Shown: positions 43,970-56,173, counted from the first letter of the stretch. The stretch: 64,000 nt of DNA from Gnetum montanum (GCA_015680685.1 MNCI01004173.1:46810-110809), one strand, 5' to 3'. Program-made: numbers and translations. Notes: generated by a model not told the origin, from the letters alone.

Positions 43970-44810
43970 TGATGAATCATGGAGTGGTTGTGTCAACTAG
44001 GCTTCATCGACTAGGCCTCATCAATGTAGTGTCTATTTTTGCCTATAAATATGTGCTCACCGACCATGTTTATGGCATATCTTGTCATAGTTGTAGTAGA
44101 GCTCTTGCAGTTTTATCATTTGGAGGTTAGAATATTTTTCTAAGTGCCCATAGAAGGAGCAAGAGTGTATGGATCTTTATTTGAGCACTATTGTACCTGA
44201 GCACAATAGTGTGTGCGGTAACAAAGATGAGCTTTTTGATAAACGTTGCAGTACTTGGAAATAGATCAATTATTTATTTATGCATTTAATGTTTTATGGG
44301 ATTTCCTATAATGCTTTACGTAATTAAATACTTAATTAGGCTAAACTAAGCTAGATTAACTAGCAAATAATTAAGCACATAAGTATGAACACTTTGAGCA
44401 TACTTTTGGCAATTGGTAATCCTAGTAACGCTTAACGTTTGGTAACCTAGTAGCACTAAATGTGTTTAGGATGTGTACAACAAGTGGGAATGGATGCTTA
44501 TGTTAGGATTAGTTAACTATAGTTAGTTAGATAAAATTAGTAATTAAATTACTTCATTTCTTTCATCCTTTATTTTAAGTACCCAAAACAAAATACATAA
44601 AAATAATAAAAATGATATGCCTCGATTACACTTAACCATACCTTTGCATATCACTAGTGTAATTGGAAAGATAAAGAATGACTATTAGGACAAGTTCAAA
44701 TTCTAGAGGCTAGTGTATCGAAAGACATAGAGTCCATGGAATTCGACTGGATTGCGCGTAAATGCTTAGTGATTCATATGGTTGAGCATAATTTTACTTG
44801 TTGCTCATCA
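43970..44810 (+). repeat. 3' LTR of element D
   Basis: Starts TGATGAATCATGG and ends TTGCTCATCA. U3 has TCAACTAGGC and TCATCGACTAGGCCTCATC units, TATAAATA lies at 44044-44051, and R-U5 is similar to A. The right flank is element F leader. Confidence 0.85.
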
Positions 44811-44871
44811 AGAAAGTAGGATTATTTTTGTTTGTGATTTGGTTGTGAATTTTTGTACCTATTTTGAATGG

Positions 44872-46020
44872 CTCATAAGATGAAAAATGTTCAAGTTTTA
44901 AATAAAGAGATGGAAAGTAGGAAATCTACTTTTCAACTAATAGTTGATCAATGAGATGAAATTAGTGCTAAGGTGGATAGAAATGCAAGTCCTAATTGTA
45001 TTTTTTTCTCATGGTGATAATGAGCATTTTCATTTAAATGAGGATGAAGAAATTTCTCAACCTAATGGAGGAAAAGAAGATGAGGAGGAAGAGCATTCCA
45101 GCTATGGGAGTGTGAGAACCCATTAGCCTAGGTTCTAAGGAAAGGAATCCAAGTTCTCATGTTAGAACTCTAAGGTATTTGTCTAGGACATTTACTTTTT
45201 CTCATGAAAAATTGGATGACGAAGATGAAGCAAAATTTGCTAAAGCTTTCAGAAATGCTACAAGACTTTCTTATGTGGAATTGAAGACATTTAATGGTGT
45301 AGATGACACAAATGGCATTACAAGTTGATTGAAGATACTTAACAAAAATTTTGAGCTTGAGGAGGTATCAAATAATTTGAGGGTATCAATTGTTGAATCC
45401 AGACTAGAATCTATGACTTCAACTTAGTGGGAAAGAGAATCTCAAAGTTATAGAAGGAAAAATGGGTAACCTATAAGGGATTGATTCTTAATGAAGTATA
45501 TCTTGAAATAAAAATTTCAACAATCTAGATAGAGGCAAGAGACTATCATGAAGTGAAAATTCCTTATATAGGGAGATAGTGATGTTAAAATATCCTATAT
45601 TAAATTTTGGAATCTTTTCCTTCAAGTTAAAGGTAATTGGAAGAATATGAACAAGATTTAATCTTTCTTGAAGATCTCAAGATGTCTTATTAATAGGAGT
45701 TGACATTTTATGAGCCTTAAATCCTTAATGGTTTGAGAATAGAAGCAAACAAGCTTCAAAGAAGAAGGAGAAGTGATTCAAATCTAAGAAAGGATCCAAG
45801 TTAAAATCTAAATATAAAGATGATAGCCATAATAAGAAGCAAAAGAAAAGAGATGAAAAGGTTAAGACTAATAAGGAAAAAGGCAACAAAGGTAAAGGTC
45901 AAGACAAAAACTCATTCAAGATTTAGTGCTTTAAATGTGGAGAGTTGGAAAAAAAATAATGGAAATGTTCATTTTACAAGGTAATCAAAGGTAAGGATGT
46001 ATAAACCTTAGAGATAAAGG
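44872..46020 (+). pseudogene. Gag of element F
   Basis: Capsid-nucleocapsid remnant. It starts MAHKMKNVQVLNKEMESRK, then an acidic segment (NEDEEISQPNGGKEDEEEE, open at 44944-45126). Next is a capsid region with SYVELKTFNGVDDTNGI. A Lys/Arg-rich stretch precedes the zinc knuckle CFKCGELEKK near 45928; the usual His is replaced by Lys and a stop follows, but a Cys remains. Numerous stops are present. Confidence 0.65.
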
Positions 46021-46560
46021 AGACATCAAGCTAAGCTCTTCAAAGAGGTAATCCTAATGCTCCAAAAATTGATGAAGTTTCTGAATTGAATTCATGTGCA
46101 TTTATGAAAAATGTGAATCGAGGAGACCATCCAGCAAGAAATTGTTACTTAGGATTGGGGCTAAATGTTTGATTATTAGGATATATTTTATTTGATGAGG
46201 AAGTCCAAGAAAATTTTATTTCATCTATGATAGTTGCTAAGTTGGGTTTAGTGACATATCCTCATCCTAGATCTTATAAAGTGCATTGGCTGTCTAAACA
46301 TTTCTCTCAAGAGGTGAGGGAGTAAGGCATCTTAAGGTTTAAGATTAGAAGTTATGATGTTGTTGTAAAATGTGATGTGTTGCCAATTGATTATGTTGAT
46401 GTAATTCTTGGAACACATTGGAATTTGGATAATAGTGCTTAATTTTATGGAGGAAGGAATAGGTGAAATGTAGCAAGAGAATATGGAATCTATGAGTTGA
46501 TTCCTATGACTACTAAACAAGTGAGATAGTAAACATCACTTAATGTTTTCTTTTAATCCT
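46021..46560 (+). pseudogene. Protease of element F
   Basis: Weak retropepsin remnant. ILFDEEVQENFIS near 46185-46225 matches the VLIDGGSTHNFIS active-site segment of chromoviruses, with the Gly residues lost. VIILGTHW-like sequence (here VILGTHWNL) corresponds to the conserved GMDWL region. It is supported mainly by its place between gag and RT. Confidence 0.5.
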
Positions 46561-46639
46561 TCTTAGGGAGAGAGAATACATTAAGAAACATGATAAGGTA
46601 AGTTTTGGATTTGTGATTGTATCAAGTGTTGCTTCTAAC

Positions 46640-47620
46640 CATGATGTTGTGCAAGTAAAACTTTTAGCAAGTGTACTAGACTTGAGGGAGAAATTTTCTA
46701 ATGTGTTCAAATGGGAATTGAATGGACTATCATCAATGAGGAATGTTCAATACTAAATAGACTTCATTTCTAGTGCTACCATTCCAAATGAGAGGGCATA
46801 CTAGATGGCATGAAATTAGAGAGTTGAATTGAAAAGGTAAGTATAGGAGTTACGTACAAATGACTTTGTGCAGGAGTCAATCTCTTCTTATGTAGTTATA
46901 ACAGTGCTTATGCCAAAAATGGACAATGACAAATGGAGGATGTGCATTTATTCAAGGACTATGAACATGACAATAGTGAGGTACATGTTTTCTTTTCCAA
47001 GAATGGATGATATCCTTGATGTCCTTAGCAATGTAGAGATTTTTAGCAAAATTGATTTGAAGGATGGTTACCATCAAATTTTGATCATCCCTAGTGATGA
47101 ATGAAAAATTACTTTCAAGACATTGAATGGATTGTTTGAGTGGTTTATGATGTCATTTGGCATCACAAATATTCTTGCCATGTTCATGAGATTGATGCCT
47201 AATGTCCTCAAAGATTTGAATGATAAGTATTATATTATTTTCTTAGATGATATTTTGGTATTTAGTTCCAATGAGGATGAGCATGTGGATCATTTGAGAA
47301 GTTTGTGTCTCAAATTGAAGATTTGGTTGTCAGCATGAAGACAAATCATTTCTTCAAAAGGAAAATCACATACTTAGGACATGTAATTTCTAAAAATGAA
47401 ATATGAATGGAAGCTATTAAAGTAAAGGTGATTAAAGAGTGGTCAACTCCTAGAAAAGTTTGGGAGGTGAGATCATTTCTTGATTAGGATTTTATAGAAG
47501 GTTCATAAAAAATTTTAGTGGGATATCATGATCTATGTTTGATTTTCTTAAGAAGAATCAAGATTTCAAGAGGGGTGATAAAACCTAAAGGAGCTTTGAC
47601 TTGTTCAAGGAAAAAATAAC
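46640..47620 (+). pseudogene. Reverse transcriptase of element F
   Basis: Chromovirus RT. The blocks are DKWRMCIYSRTMN, FPRMDDILDVLSN, IFSKIDLKDGYHQI, TLNGLFEWFMMSFGITN and YYIIFLDDILVFS. The catalytic box is FLDD at 47240-47251 (YLDD is usual). GHVIS-type and GFYRRFI-type sequence follows with frameshifts. Two open segments (46868-47104 and 47123-47338) are separated by a single TGA, probably from CGA. It is distinct from the Athila-like RTs in the window. Confidence 0.8.
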
Positions 47621-47639
47621 AAGTGAATTGGTGCTTTTA

Positions 47640-48030
47640 ATACCAAATTTATAGAAGCTTTTTCAGGTAGAGGTGAATGCAAGTGGACTTGCCATTGGAG
47701 GGGTACTTTCGTAAGATGGAAGACTTGTTACTTTCTTTTGAGAAAAATTGAATGAGTGAAGGTAGAAATATAGTGTGTATGAGAAGGAATTATATGTTAT
47801 TCTTCAAGAAATCAAGCATTGGAGGAATTATTTGTTGCTTAAGGAGTTTACATTGATGATTGACCATAAGGCACTTTAATTTCTTAATTTCCAAAATAAG
47901 TTACATGAAGTGGTTGGCATAATTTTAGGTGTTCAATTTTGTGCTTATGCATAAGAGTGGGAAAGCTAATATGGTGGCTAGTGGATTATCTAGGATACAT
48001 GTAGTAAATTTTAGCATTCATCATGTGGAA
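47640..48030 (+). pseudogene. RNase H of element F
   Basis: The start VNASGLAIGGVLS matches TDASDFAIGGVL, with the first catalytic Asp changed to Asn. It continues KYSVYEKELYVILQEIKHWRNYLL and LMIDHKAL, where the last Asp is kept. Stops and one frameshift are present. Confidence 0.75.
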
Positions 48031-48109
48031 GGTATGAATGTTGTTGATTTTTATGAATGTGATTCAAATCTTGGATAGGTTTGGAGAAGCCTCAAAGAGT
48101 CATTGTTGA

Positions 48110-48439
48110 GTAGATTAGACCAATGAAGGGACTATGATATCCAAGATGAACTACTATTAAAAAATGGAAAGGTTTGTGTTCAAAATATTGATTTTAGAAG
48201 AAACATTTTGGTTAAAAAACATTGTGGTGGCATGGTAGGTCACATGGATAGAGATAAGACATTAGAGATTTTGGGTAGGTATTAGTTTTGGTCTAGAATG
48301 ATCTTTGATGTGTCCAAATTTATGAATAAGTGTCTGACATGTCAAAAATTCAATGTAAAGGAGTTAATGGACATTATATGCCTTCAAAATTTCAAGAATT
48401 TCAAAAATCAAAAATGGAAATAATGCTATCTTTGTGGTG
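48110..48439 (+). pseudogene. Integrase of element F, N-terminal part
   Basis: HHCC zinc finger: HCGGMVGHMDRDKTLEIL, then CLTCQKF. The linker to the core follows and ends NNAIFVV at the element E target site. The first catalytic Asp region (MDF) is decayed. Confidence 0.75.
48435..48439. repeat. Target-site duplication of element E (left copy)
   Basis: TGGTG, repeated at 58379-58383 after the 3' LTR, with no mismatch. Confidence 0.9.
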
Positions 48440-49152
48440 TGATGAATCGTGTTTTACATGAGCCTCGATATCAGGTATGTGATATTACGGTCTAAGATGC
48501 AATATCGAGTATGTGATATTGCAGGCTATTCTTAGGTCTATAAATATAGCCCTTGGGCACATGATTTAGGGGGAGAGGGGGGGGGGGGGGGGGGTGAGTT
48601 TTTTAGTCAAGTAGCAAAATTATTGTAGTTTGTTCATTTGAGAGTTAGAATATTTTTCAAGTGCCTCCATTAGAATATTTTCCAAGTGCCCACAACAAGA
48701 GGTCTAAGTGTAATTGGATCTTTATTAAAGCATTGATGTACCTNNNNNNNNNNNNNNNNNNNNNNNNNNNNNNNNNNNNNNNNNNNNNNNNNNNNNNNNN
48801 NNNNNNNNNNNNNNNNNNNNNNNNNNNNNNNNNNNNNNNNNNNNNNNNNNNNNNNNNNNNNNNNNNNNNNNNNNNNNNNNNNNNNNNNNNNNNNNNNNNN
48901 NNNNNNNNNNNNNNNNNNNNNNNNNNNNNNNNNNNNNNNNNNNNNNNNNNNNNNAAAAATCTTATGCCTCAGTCACACTTAACCATACACTTGCATTTCA
49001 CAAGTGAGACTAGGAAGACAACAAACGAACAACATGAAATCACCATTTAGCTCTAGTGTACTTGGTAATTAAAGTCTATGGAATTTGATTGAATTGCATG
49101 TGAACACCTGTGATTCATATGGTTGGACATAGGGATACCTCACCACTCATCA
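48440..49152 (+). repeat. 5' LTR of element E (with gap)
   Basis: Starts TGATGAATCGTG and ends ACCACTCATCA. It has TATAAATA at 48539-48546. U3 contains arms TGCAATATC (48498-48506) and GATATTGCA (48515-48523). An 18-base G run (48577-48594) is expanded relative to the 3' LTR, where six G stand. N run at 48744-48954. Confidence 0.85.
48744..48954. other. Assembly gap (N run)
   Basis: 211 N inside the 5' LTR of element E. The 3' LTR is 836 bases against 713 here, so the gap size is probably underestimated. Confidence 1.
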
Positions 49153-49153
49153 T

Positions 49154-49171
49154 TGGCACCATTGTTGGGGA
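49154..49171 (+). other. Primer-binding site of element E (tRNA-Asp type)
   Basis: TGGCACCATTGTTGGGGA, one base after the LTR; two or three changes from the tRNA-Asp complement. Confidence 0.8.
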
Positions 49172-49318
49172 CTTTCGTTCTACGTGTGCTATCTAAACTT
49201 AGTAACCTCATTGTTCAAAACCTAAGGTTAAATCTTATAAAAATAAAATTATTATTATAACTAAATTAAATCTTAACCACACATTGCATATAGATTCACT
49301 AATATAAAATGTCTTCTT

Positions 49319-51700
49319 CTCACAGGAGCCTATCTCTGCCTAGGACAAACCAAGTGCCTCAACAATACCAGGTGGTATATGCTCATCTCGATGAGTATGT
49401 ACTAGACTTCACCTTCATCTTACATTAAGATGAAATGCTGTAGTGGCACAACATGGAAGTCAACATTGTGTTGCCATTGAATTGATCTATTCCAGCTATG
49501 CTCTAGCTAATGCTTGCACAACATGGACTTCAACATCTTCATGGGGAGTATGAGATGCGAGATCCCAATTCAAGGGATTACCATCCCACTGAAGCACAAA
49601 GGTTAAGGGATCATCAATTAGAGAAACAACATGAGCTTTCAAAGGGCAAGGGGTCAAACACTTTTCCTCCTCTACTTGGCCCATTGGATGGAGATGAACA
49701 CTTCTCTAGGGACTTTTTCTTTGGTGACACTCCTCTCTTTGACTTTGGTCAAGGGGCCCTCAACCAGAATGTGCAATCCACAATTCATAATCCTAGTTCT
49801 AGTTGGAATGGATCCAATGACAAAAATGGATCTGGAGGAGCAAGTCATGATAAGAGGACAAGTGGAAGTCACAATCACAATTGTGGTTGTGATCATCGAA
49901 GAGAAGGTAGTAGGCACCAACACGATGCAAGCATGCCTTCCTCTTCCCCTTCATTGTCTTCTTCTTCTTCATCTAACTTAGATTGTGGCTGCATAGGGCA
50001 TGACTATGATGGAGGTGATCGACAGGACCAAAAAAATAGAAGGGATCATTGAGATAGTCGTGATTGGGGGCATGGGTGATCTAGAGAGACCCACTGCCAT
50101 GAAAGAAGGGTTAGTAGAGAACATCGTAAGCACCATTACTATGGCCTTGATGAACCTCTACTTGCCACTCAGAGCATGTTAAACATTGTAAAGACTATGA
50201 GGATTCCAACAAGGCATGTAAAGGATAGTAGAATAAAGAGGTTGAATATGAATGACATCCCTCGGTTTGAAGAAGGCTATGACACTGATCCACAAAATCA
50301 TCTCCAAGCCTTCTAGGATGCATGTGCCTTGCAAAATATTGAGAACAATTGGTAGAAGTCGAAACTATTTTCAAGGATTCTCATTAAGAAATCAGAAAAC
50401 TCATACTAGTCCTTGGAATCGAAATTAATTAGGCAATGGAGTACGATGTTAGAATTGTTATTGAAAAATATCAAATGTACTCCTAAGTGTCCAATCTGAG
50501 GAAGCATATCCAAGGGTGGAAACAAAGAAACCATGAGCCCTTGGATGTTGCTATTGGTTGATACTACTCTTTACTACATAAGTGTCCTAGCCATGGATAT
50601 TCTCAACTTGATCAACTTCACCATATTATCGATAGGCTACAATCCAAAACAAGGAAAACCCTTGGCATCTATGCTCAAGGGAGATTGATAGAGTTAAGCA
50701 TCCATTAGATCCAAAATTTAATTAAGCAGGTAGTTAGGGAGGAAGGAGAATTGAGAAAGCAAGAAAGTGCAGAGAAATATAACAAGGATCCTTCCATTCA
50801 CAAAAGGGAGGTTCGATTTTGCAATAGTGAGGATGAGTCAACAAGAGATGAGGTGGCTAATCAGAAAACCTAACCACTCTAGAAATTTTAGTTCAAAATT
50901 ATGGCTAAGGTTGACCAATTATGGGACTTCATGGATAATAAGTTATAAGCTATTTTAAAAATTGTTGAAGAGTCCAAGGAGCAAAGTGGTGAGCGTGAGC
51001 ACTAGAGATGTAAGGAAGCTGAACGTGCCATATCCAAGGGTAAGGGTAAGATGGTTGTGATAGAGACAGTTGTAGATAGTGAATCAGATGATGATGGTGG
51101 ATGTGACATCTGCTAGTATGATCCTAAGGGATACTGTCTAATTGTGTCACACTTGTAGGAATCTAGGATGTATGCCTTACATCCACGACCTGCAGAAAGG
51201 AAAATACCCAAAAGATTGCCTTATCCACAAGGAAACTCTTAATAGTTCCACCAACCATAGCAGTATTATCCAAGTGGAACTCCACTGCAAGCTTATAAAT
51301 TGTACCAATAGTGGCAGCAACCACAATTGTGGGCATTGGCACTTGCAAGATAGCAGTACCCCTACCAACAACCAGATCCCTATGGTTATTATGTTAAAAA
51401 ACCTTCATCTCCACATGACTCTTCTGGTTATGTTGTTGCTTACCAACCTCATCACTACCCTTCTGAAGTTTACAACTGCCATATGCAAGGAGGGATGCCA
51501 CCTACTATCCTCATGCTCCTCCTATTTCTACACCTACTCCTCCACCTCTTGCATAGCTACCACTTGCTCCATCCATGCAGGGTGAATTGCTTGCCCAACC
51601 ATAGCAAAGAAATGCTATGAGGGTGGTTAATCTACAACCAGTTAACCAACCAAGTGGGTCAGAACCATGATCAAAGAAAATATCATTCTTCTGACCTCAC
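49319..51700 (+). pseudogene. Gag of element E
   Basis: ATG 49319 (MSSSHRSLSLPRTN) aligns with A. The first 180-codon open segment (49510-50052) is hydrophilic, with His, Ser, Gly and Asp runs and a poly-Ser stretch. The capsid core follows: DEPLLATQSMLNIVK, IPRFEEGYDTDPQNHLQAF, then SPLDVAI-type and HIIDRLQSKTRKTLGIYAQ. The nucleocapsid motif is CDIC-stop-YDPKGYCLIVSHL near 51102-51152. A Tyr/Pro/Gln-rich tail with DPYGYYV ends the protein. Frameshifts lie near 49470 and 50060. Confidence 0.75.
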
Positions 51701-51779
51701 AATCCACTAAAGCCCTTAGACACACCAATGGTTGATGGCACTACTCCTCCACCTTCCTCTGCATCACCTTTATCCAAGT

Positions 51780-52830
51780 CCCCTTGAAACCAAAATCCCT
51801 CTCGAATCCATACTATGATGTTAACCCATGTTGTATCTAATTGGATTTGAGCTGGTAACCTACCCAAGAAGTTAGCCGATCTCGGAAGTCCCTTAGTATA
51901 TTTGCAAATTGCTAGGAATGAGCCTTGTAAAGCTCTTCTTGGCTCTAGTTTCGGTGTTAATATGATTTCACATGAGATGTACACTATGTGGAACCTTCCT
52001 CCTATGAAGAAGAGCAACATCAGGCTAGAGTTGGTAGACCAGTCCATCACTATTCCATTAGGACTAGTAGAAGACATTGTGACCACTATTTGTGGGTGGT
52101 CAGATCCTACTAACTTCCTAGTAATCAAGGTGGAGAATTGCAAGGGGGACTTCCCAATTATTATGGAAAGAGCATGGTTAAGCACGGTTAATGCCAAAAT
52201 GGGCATTAAAGATCTTTCCTTAGATATATCCAAAGAAAATGAATTTGGGATGATCGAGAAGAAGAGGGTTCCACGTATTGCGTACAAGGATTCAGGGTGC
52301 CATTGTGTGTAGAAGCTATGGTTAGTAAAGCGAACATCAATCTTTGCATGCAAGCAGTGTACACCAAAAGCTGAAATCCAAAGATGTCTGTACTTGGTAG
52401 CCACAAAACAAGAAGGCACCCAGTGGTTGACAGCTGATTCTAATAGTAGTACATTATGCATAGAATTTACTGAGTGCCTAACATGTCATTATGTTACAAG
52501 TATGGATGAACTCAAGCAAGTTCATCACCAGCTCTCTGAGGGAGTAAATGATGATATAAATTAGAGAGAGTTAGAGATTCCTAACAATTTCAAATAAGAA
52601 CCCCCTGAATTAAAGACACTACCGACTGGAATAGAGTATGTGTTCTTAAAAAATCTAAAGCTGGTCATTATTAATTCCAAACTTGCTACAGGACAAAAGA
52701 TGATGTTGATGAACATTGTGGAAAAATGGTCAGTAGCCTTTGCCCAATCATATTTTGAGCTCACAAGAATAGATCCAAGAATATTCCAACACTGGATATA
52801 CATTGACCCTGTCGTCAAGCTAAAATGACA
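51780..52830 (+). pseudogene. Protease of element E and linker
   Basis: Open over 51902-52312. It reads NEPCKALLGSSFGVNMIS, where the catalytic Asp (LLD in Z) is Gly. It continues SITIPLGLVEDIVTTICGW, NCKGDFPIIMERAWLS and IKDLSLDISKENEFG. The linker to RT follows with VATKQEGTQWL-type and YFELTRIDPRIFQHWIYIDP sequence (52640-52828 open). It would be proteolytically inactive. Confidence 0.75.
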
Positions 52831-53560
52831 GCCACAATAGTGATTGAATTCCAAATTAAAGTAGATTGTCAAAGAGAAGATCGAGAAACTCCTCAAGGTA
52901 GGATTCATCTACCATGTTGTAGATAGTGAGTGGGTTAGCCCACTCATGATCCTGTCCAAGAAAGAAGGTAAATGGCAAGTGTGCATCAACTTTTGACTGC
53001 TCAATATGGTAACTTTTAAAGATCATTTTCCATTGCCCTTTGTTGACAAAGTGCTGGACACCCTTTCTAGGCATAACTACTATAGCTTTCTAGATGGTTA
53101 TAGTGGCTATAACCAAATCCAAATTGCACCAGAGGGCCAGGCAAAGATGACTTTCACAAGTCCTTGGGGGACTTTCGCCTACCATCAAATGTCATTCAAT
53201 CTATGTAATGCCTCAGCTACATTTCAACAATTAGTCCTTAGCATTCTCCAACAACAAATTGGTAGCAGGGTAGAAGTCTTCATGGATGACTTTTCTACCT
53301 ACGAAGCTATGTTTGAGTAAGCCCTAGACCGTCTTGAGTAGGTGTTGAGGAGATGTGTCGAAACAAACCTCTGGCTTAATTAGCAAAAGACCCATCTTAT
53401 GGTCTAGGAAGGCATATTCTTGGGGCATCGTATCTCAAAAGCAGGAATCAAGCCGGATCTTGAAAAGATAAGGGCCATCCAAGAAATAATCCATCAATAA
53501 AAAATAGTTAAAGAAGTGTGGTCATTCCATGGTCATGCTAGCTATTACTAATGCTTCATT
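52831..53560 (+). pseudogene. Reverse transcriptase of element E
   Basis: Best preserved RT in the window; open from 53006 to 53320. Blocks are VTFKDHFPLPFVDKVLDTL, YYSFLDGYSGYNQIQIAPEG, SPWGTFAYHQMSFNLCNASA and VEVFMDDFSTYE. The catalytic FMDD is intact at 53279-53290. Stops follow at FE-stop-ALDRLE-stop, which are Gln codons in other copies, so the protein could not be made whole. Confidence 0.85.
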
Positions 53561-53689
53561 GAGAACTTTTCCAAAATTTTCAAGGCGTTGGTTGAATTAA
53601 CAAAGAAAGATGCACCATTTATCTAGATCCCTACATGTGAAATAGCATTTCAACAACTGAAGTAGAAGCTTGTTGAGACCCCAATTCTA

Positions 53690-54110
53690 CAAGCACCTGA
53701 TTGGTCTAGGCCATTTCATGTGATGCCCGATGCATCAAATTATGCTTTGGGGGTAGTGCTTATGTAGATGGATGATCAAAGATATCCATATTACATTCAC
53801 TGTACAAGCCAGAGTATCATAGGTGCACAGTTAAACTATACCACTATGGAAAAAGAGTTGATGGCAGTGGTGTTTGCTTTAGGAAATTTTAAGCACTATG
53901 TGCTTGGTTATAAAGTGTTTGTGCATACAGATCATAGTGCCATCTAATTTTTAATGAATGAACCAACGATAACCCCCCATGTCATATCATGGCTTATAAT
54001 TTTGTAAGAGTTTGATCTCACAATGATAGATCGAAAGGGTGTGGAAAATGTGGTCACTAACTACTTGTCACGGCTAAGATCGGATGACAAGGAGAAAGAA
54101 AGCTCCTTAT
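53690..54110 (+). pseudogene. RNase H of element E
   Basis: PFHVMPDASNYALGVVLM at the start keeps the catalytic Asp. It continues YYIHCTSQSIIGAQLNYTT, EKELMAVVFALGNFKHYVLG and KVFVHTDHSAI, with catalytic Glu and Asp kept. It ends with an open segment (54023-54214) linking to integrase. There are few stops. Confidence 0.8.
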
Positions 54111-54249
54111 CTGATCAATTTCCTAATGAATATCTTTTTTCAGGGGCTATTAATGCACAAATTCCCAATGAAGCAAGATGGTATGACATCATTCTTACTT
54201 ATCTTCTTAAGTAAGAACTTCTGCAAGGGCTAGACACCCGAAAGAAATA

Positions 54250-55420
54250 ATAGTTTCTTCACCAAGTTAAGCGTTTCATGGAAATTAATGGGAACCTTTA
54301 CAAAGTATGTCCCGATGACCTAGTACATTGATGTGTCCCTAACATGGATCAACTGCACATTCTCCAAAATGCTCATAAAGGCCCTTATGGGGGCCATTAT
54401 GCTGGGAGATGCATGGCCATAAAAATCCTCATGGCAAGATATTATTGGCCAACAATCTTCAAAGATGTACACCAGTTCATCCGCGCTTGTGATCATTGTC
54501 AAAGAGATGATGGAATGATAGCTCAAATGGAGGGGCCACAGTAATGGATTCAACCTCTTGAGCCATTTGATATTTGAAGCATTGACTTTATGGGTCCCAT
54601 CATGTTTATGTCAAATGGAAAGGCGTATATAATAGTCATAGTTGACTATTGCACTAAGTGGGCAGAAGCAACAGCCATCACCGATTGTACATCCACTACT
54701 GCTACTCGATTTATACAACAGAACATCATAATTAGGTTTGGTGTGCCTCATGTGTTAATTTCTAATAATGAAAATCATTTCAAAGGTGCCACTTTCCGAA
54801 AAACTCATGTAGTGCTTGGGGGTTGAGCACAAACTCACAACACCTTATCACCCTCAAGCTAATGGTCAAGCTAAAGTCACTAATTGGGAGATTATGAAAA
54901 TTCTAACATGCACTATTAGCAAGTACTGAAGGACTAGAGCACCAAACTAAATGATGCCCTTTGGACCTATCACTCCACATGGAAGCTTCCCATAGGTTAT
55001 TCTCCCTATGAGCTCGTGCACAGAAAACTACCAACACTGCCTATTCAATCCAAGCTTCGTACACTCTCTACAACTTGTGACCTTGACATGGATATAAGTC
55101 TAGCACAAAAGGAAAGATTAATGAACCTTAACTTGCTAAATGAAAATCAATTAATGGCCATTTCATCCAATGAAGTGCATATGGCATTCAATAAGAAATA
55201 CCAAGACCTCAAAATAAGAAAAGTCAAGTTTCAACTAGGAGACAAGGTTCTCTACTAGAATCTCGCACACGTACCTTAACAAACCTAGTTTCAAATGATG
55301 TGGAAAGGACCTTACCTTATCAAATATAATTTTCCATCTGGAGCCATGATCATATATAAACCTGATAGCCCAAACAAGAAGCAATTAGTCAACATCTAGT
55401 AATTGAAACCTTTCCATGAG
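54250..55420 (+). pseudogene. Integrase of element E
   Basis: Zinc finger intact: GPYGGHYAGRC, then YYWPTIFKDVHQF and ACDHCQRDDG (open at 54344-54544). The core has SIDFMGPIMF (first Asp, after a stop at Trp), KAYIIVIVDYCTKWAEATA and LISNNENHFKG, where DN is NN and the second catalytic Asp is lost. AKVTNWEI carries a Glu-to-Lys type change at the third site. The C-terminal GPY/F-like module is LGDKVLY, then MWKGPYLIKYNF. It would be inactive as an integrase. Confidence 0.8.
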
Positions 55421-56173
55421 CCCAAGTTAACCAACTCAACAAACACCACGCAAGATGGACAACCATGCTTAATCTTTTGGATCTCTTTCTTCCAACTTAG
55501 TTGTGGGGGAGATGTTCATCCATACTAACACTTTAAGCAACTCCTTAGTCTTTCAACTTTTTTTTTTACACATTTTTAGTTTTACAACCTTTTGTTTTTC
55601 ATATTCTTTGTTTTACATCATTTTGTTTTTTAGGTTATTGATCTTTTCTAAGTTTTTATTTTACACCATTGTTAGTATATTTAATATTTCTTGAATATCT
55701 TTTAGTTTCTTTTATATTTTCTCATGTTTAGTGTAATTTTCTACTCTTTTTGCTAATAAGGTACTAGGTACAATGGTAATGTGCTACTTGATGGTGGTAT
55801 GTATCATTTGTGATTTGATTGTTGATGTCTGGTTTCTGACTTTGAATGTCATTACTAACAACTAGGACATAGTTTCTTTTCATATAACAAGCAATAAGTC
55901 CACATCATCCACCCATCCACAGACTCTATGGTTTTCCTTGTTTTGGAAATGTGTAGTCCCTTTTTCATTAATACAACTTTAATAAATTTGTGACTTGTGT
56001 AGTTTATGGAATTGGGAAGGATTCAAAGGTTCGGATAGGGTGTGGCTTCAAAGGGATGTCGTATTCTTCATGCTTTTCCATGTTCCTGTGTGTGGGGGTG
56101 TTCTTGTGAACTTCTCACCATTCCGTATCATTCCACAATAGGAAGTCAAATAAGTCCTTGCATGGTGTGGTCC

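Larger units (their letters stand above)
6505..44810 (+). mobile_element. Element Z: Athila-like element, disrupted by nested insertions
   Basis: The pieces are gag C-terminus and protease (6505-8728), RT, RNase H and integrase start (26103-27602), and probably the spacer, ORF3 and 3' LTR at 40658-44810. Element A interrupts it between 8728 and 26103 with a near-perfect 5-bp duplication, and the protease-RT linker reads across the join. Element C interrupts it at 27602; on the far side most of the integrase is missing. The 5' LTR and gag N-terminus are absent. That the 40658-44810 segment belongs to Z is an inference from order, orientation and family; it could be a separate element. Confidence 0.6.
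40658..44810 (+). mobile_element. Element D: 3' part of an Athila-like element (probably Z)
   Basis: It contains the end of the spacer, ORF3, PPT and a 3' LTR, on +. It starts abruptly at the truncated C LTR. Order and strand fit the missing 3' end of element Z, with the integrase lost in the deletion that also cut C. Confidence 0.6.

Noticed and set aside
51697-52461. 254-codon frame on -
   Set aside because: It is the antisense shadow of the protease of element E, which matches A and Z on +.
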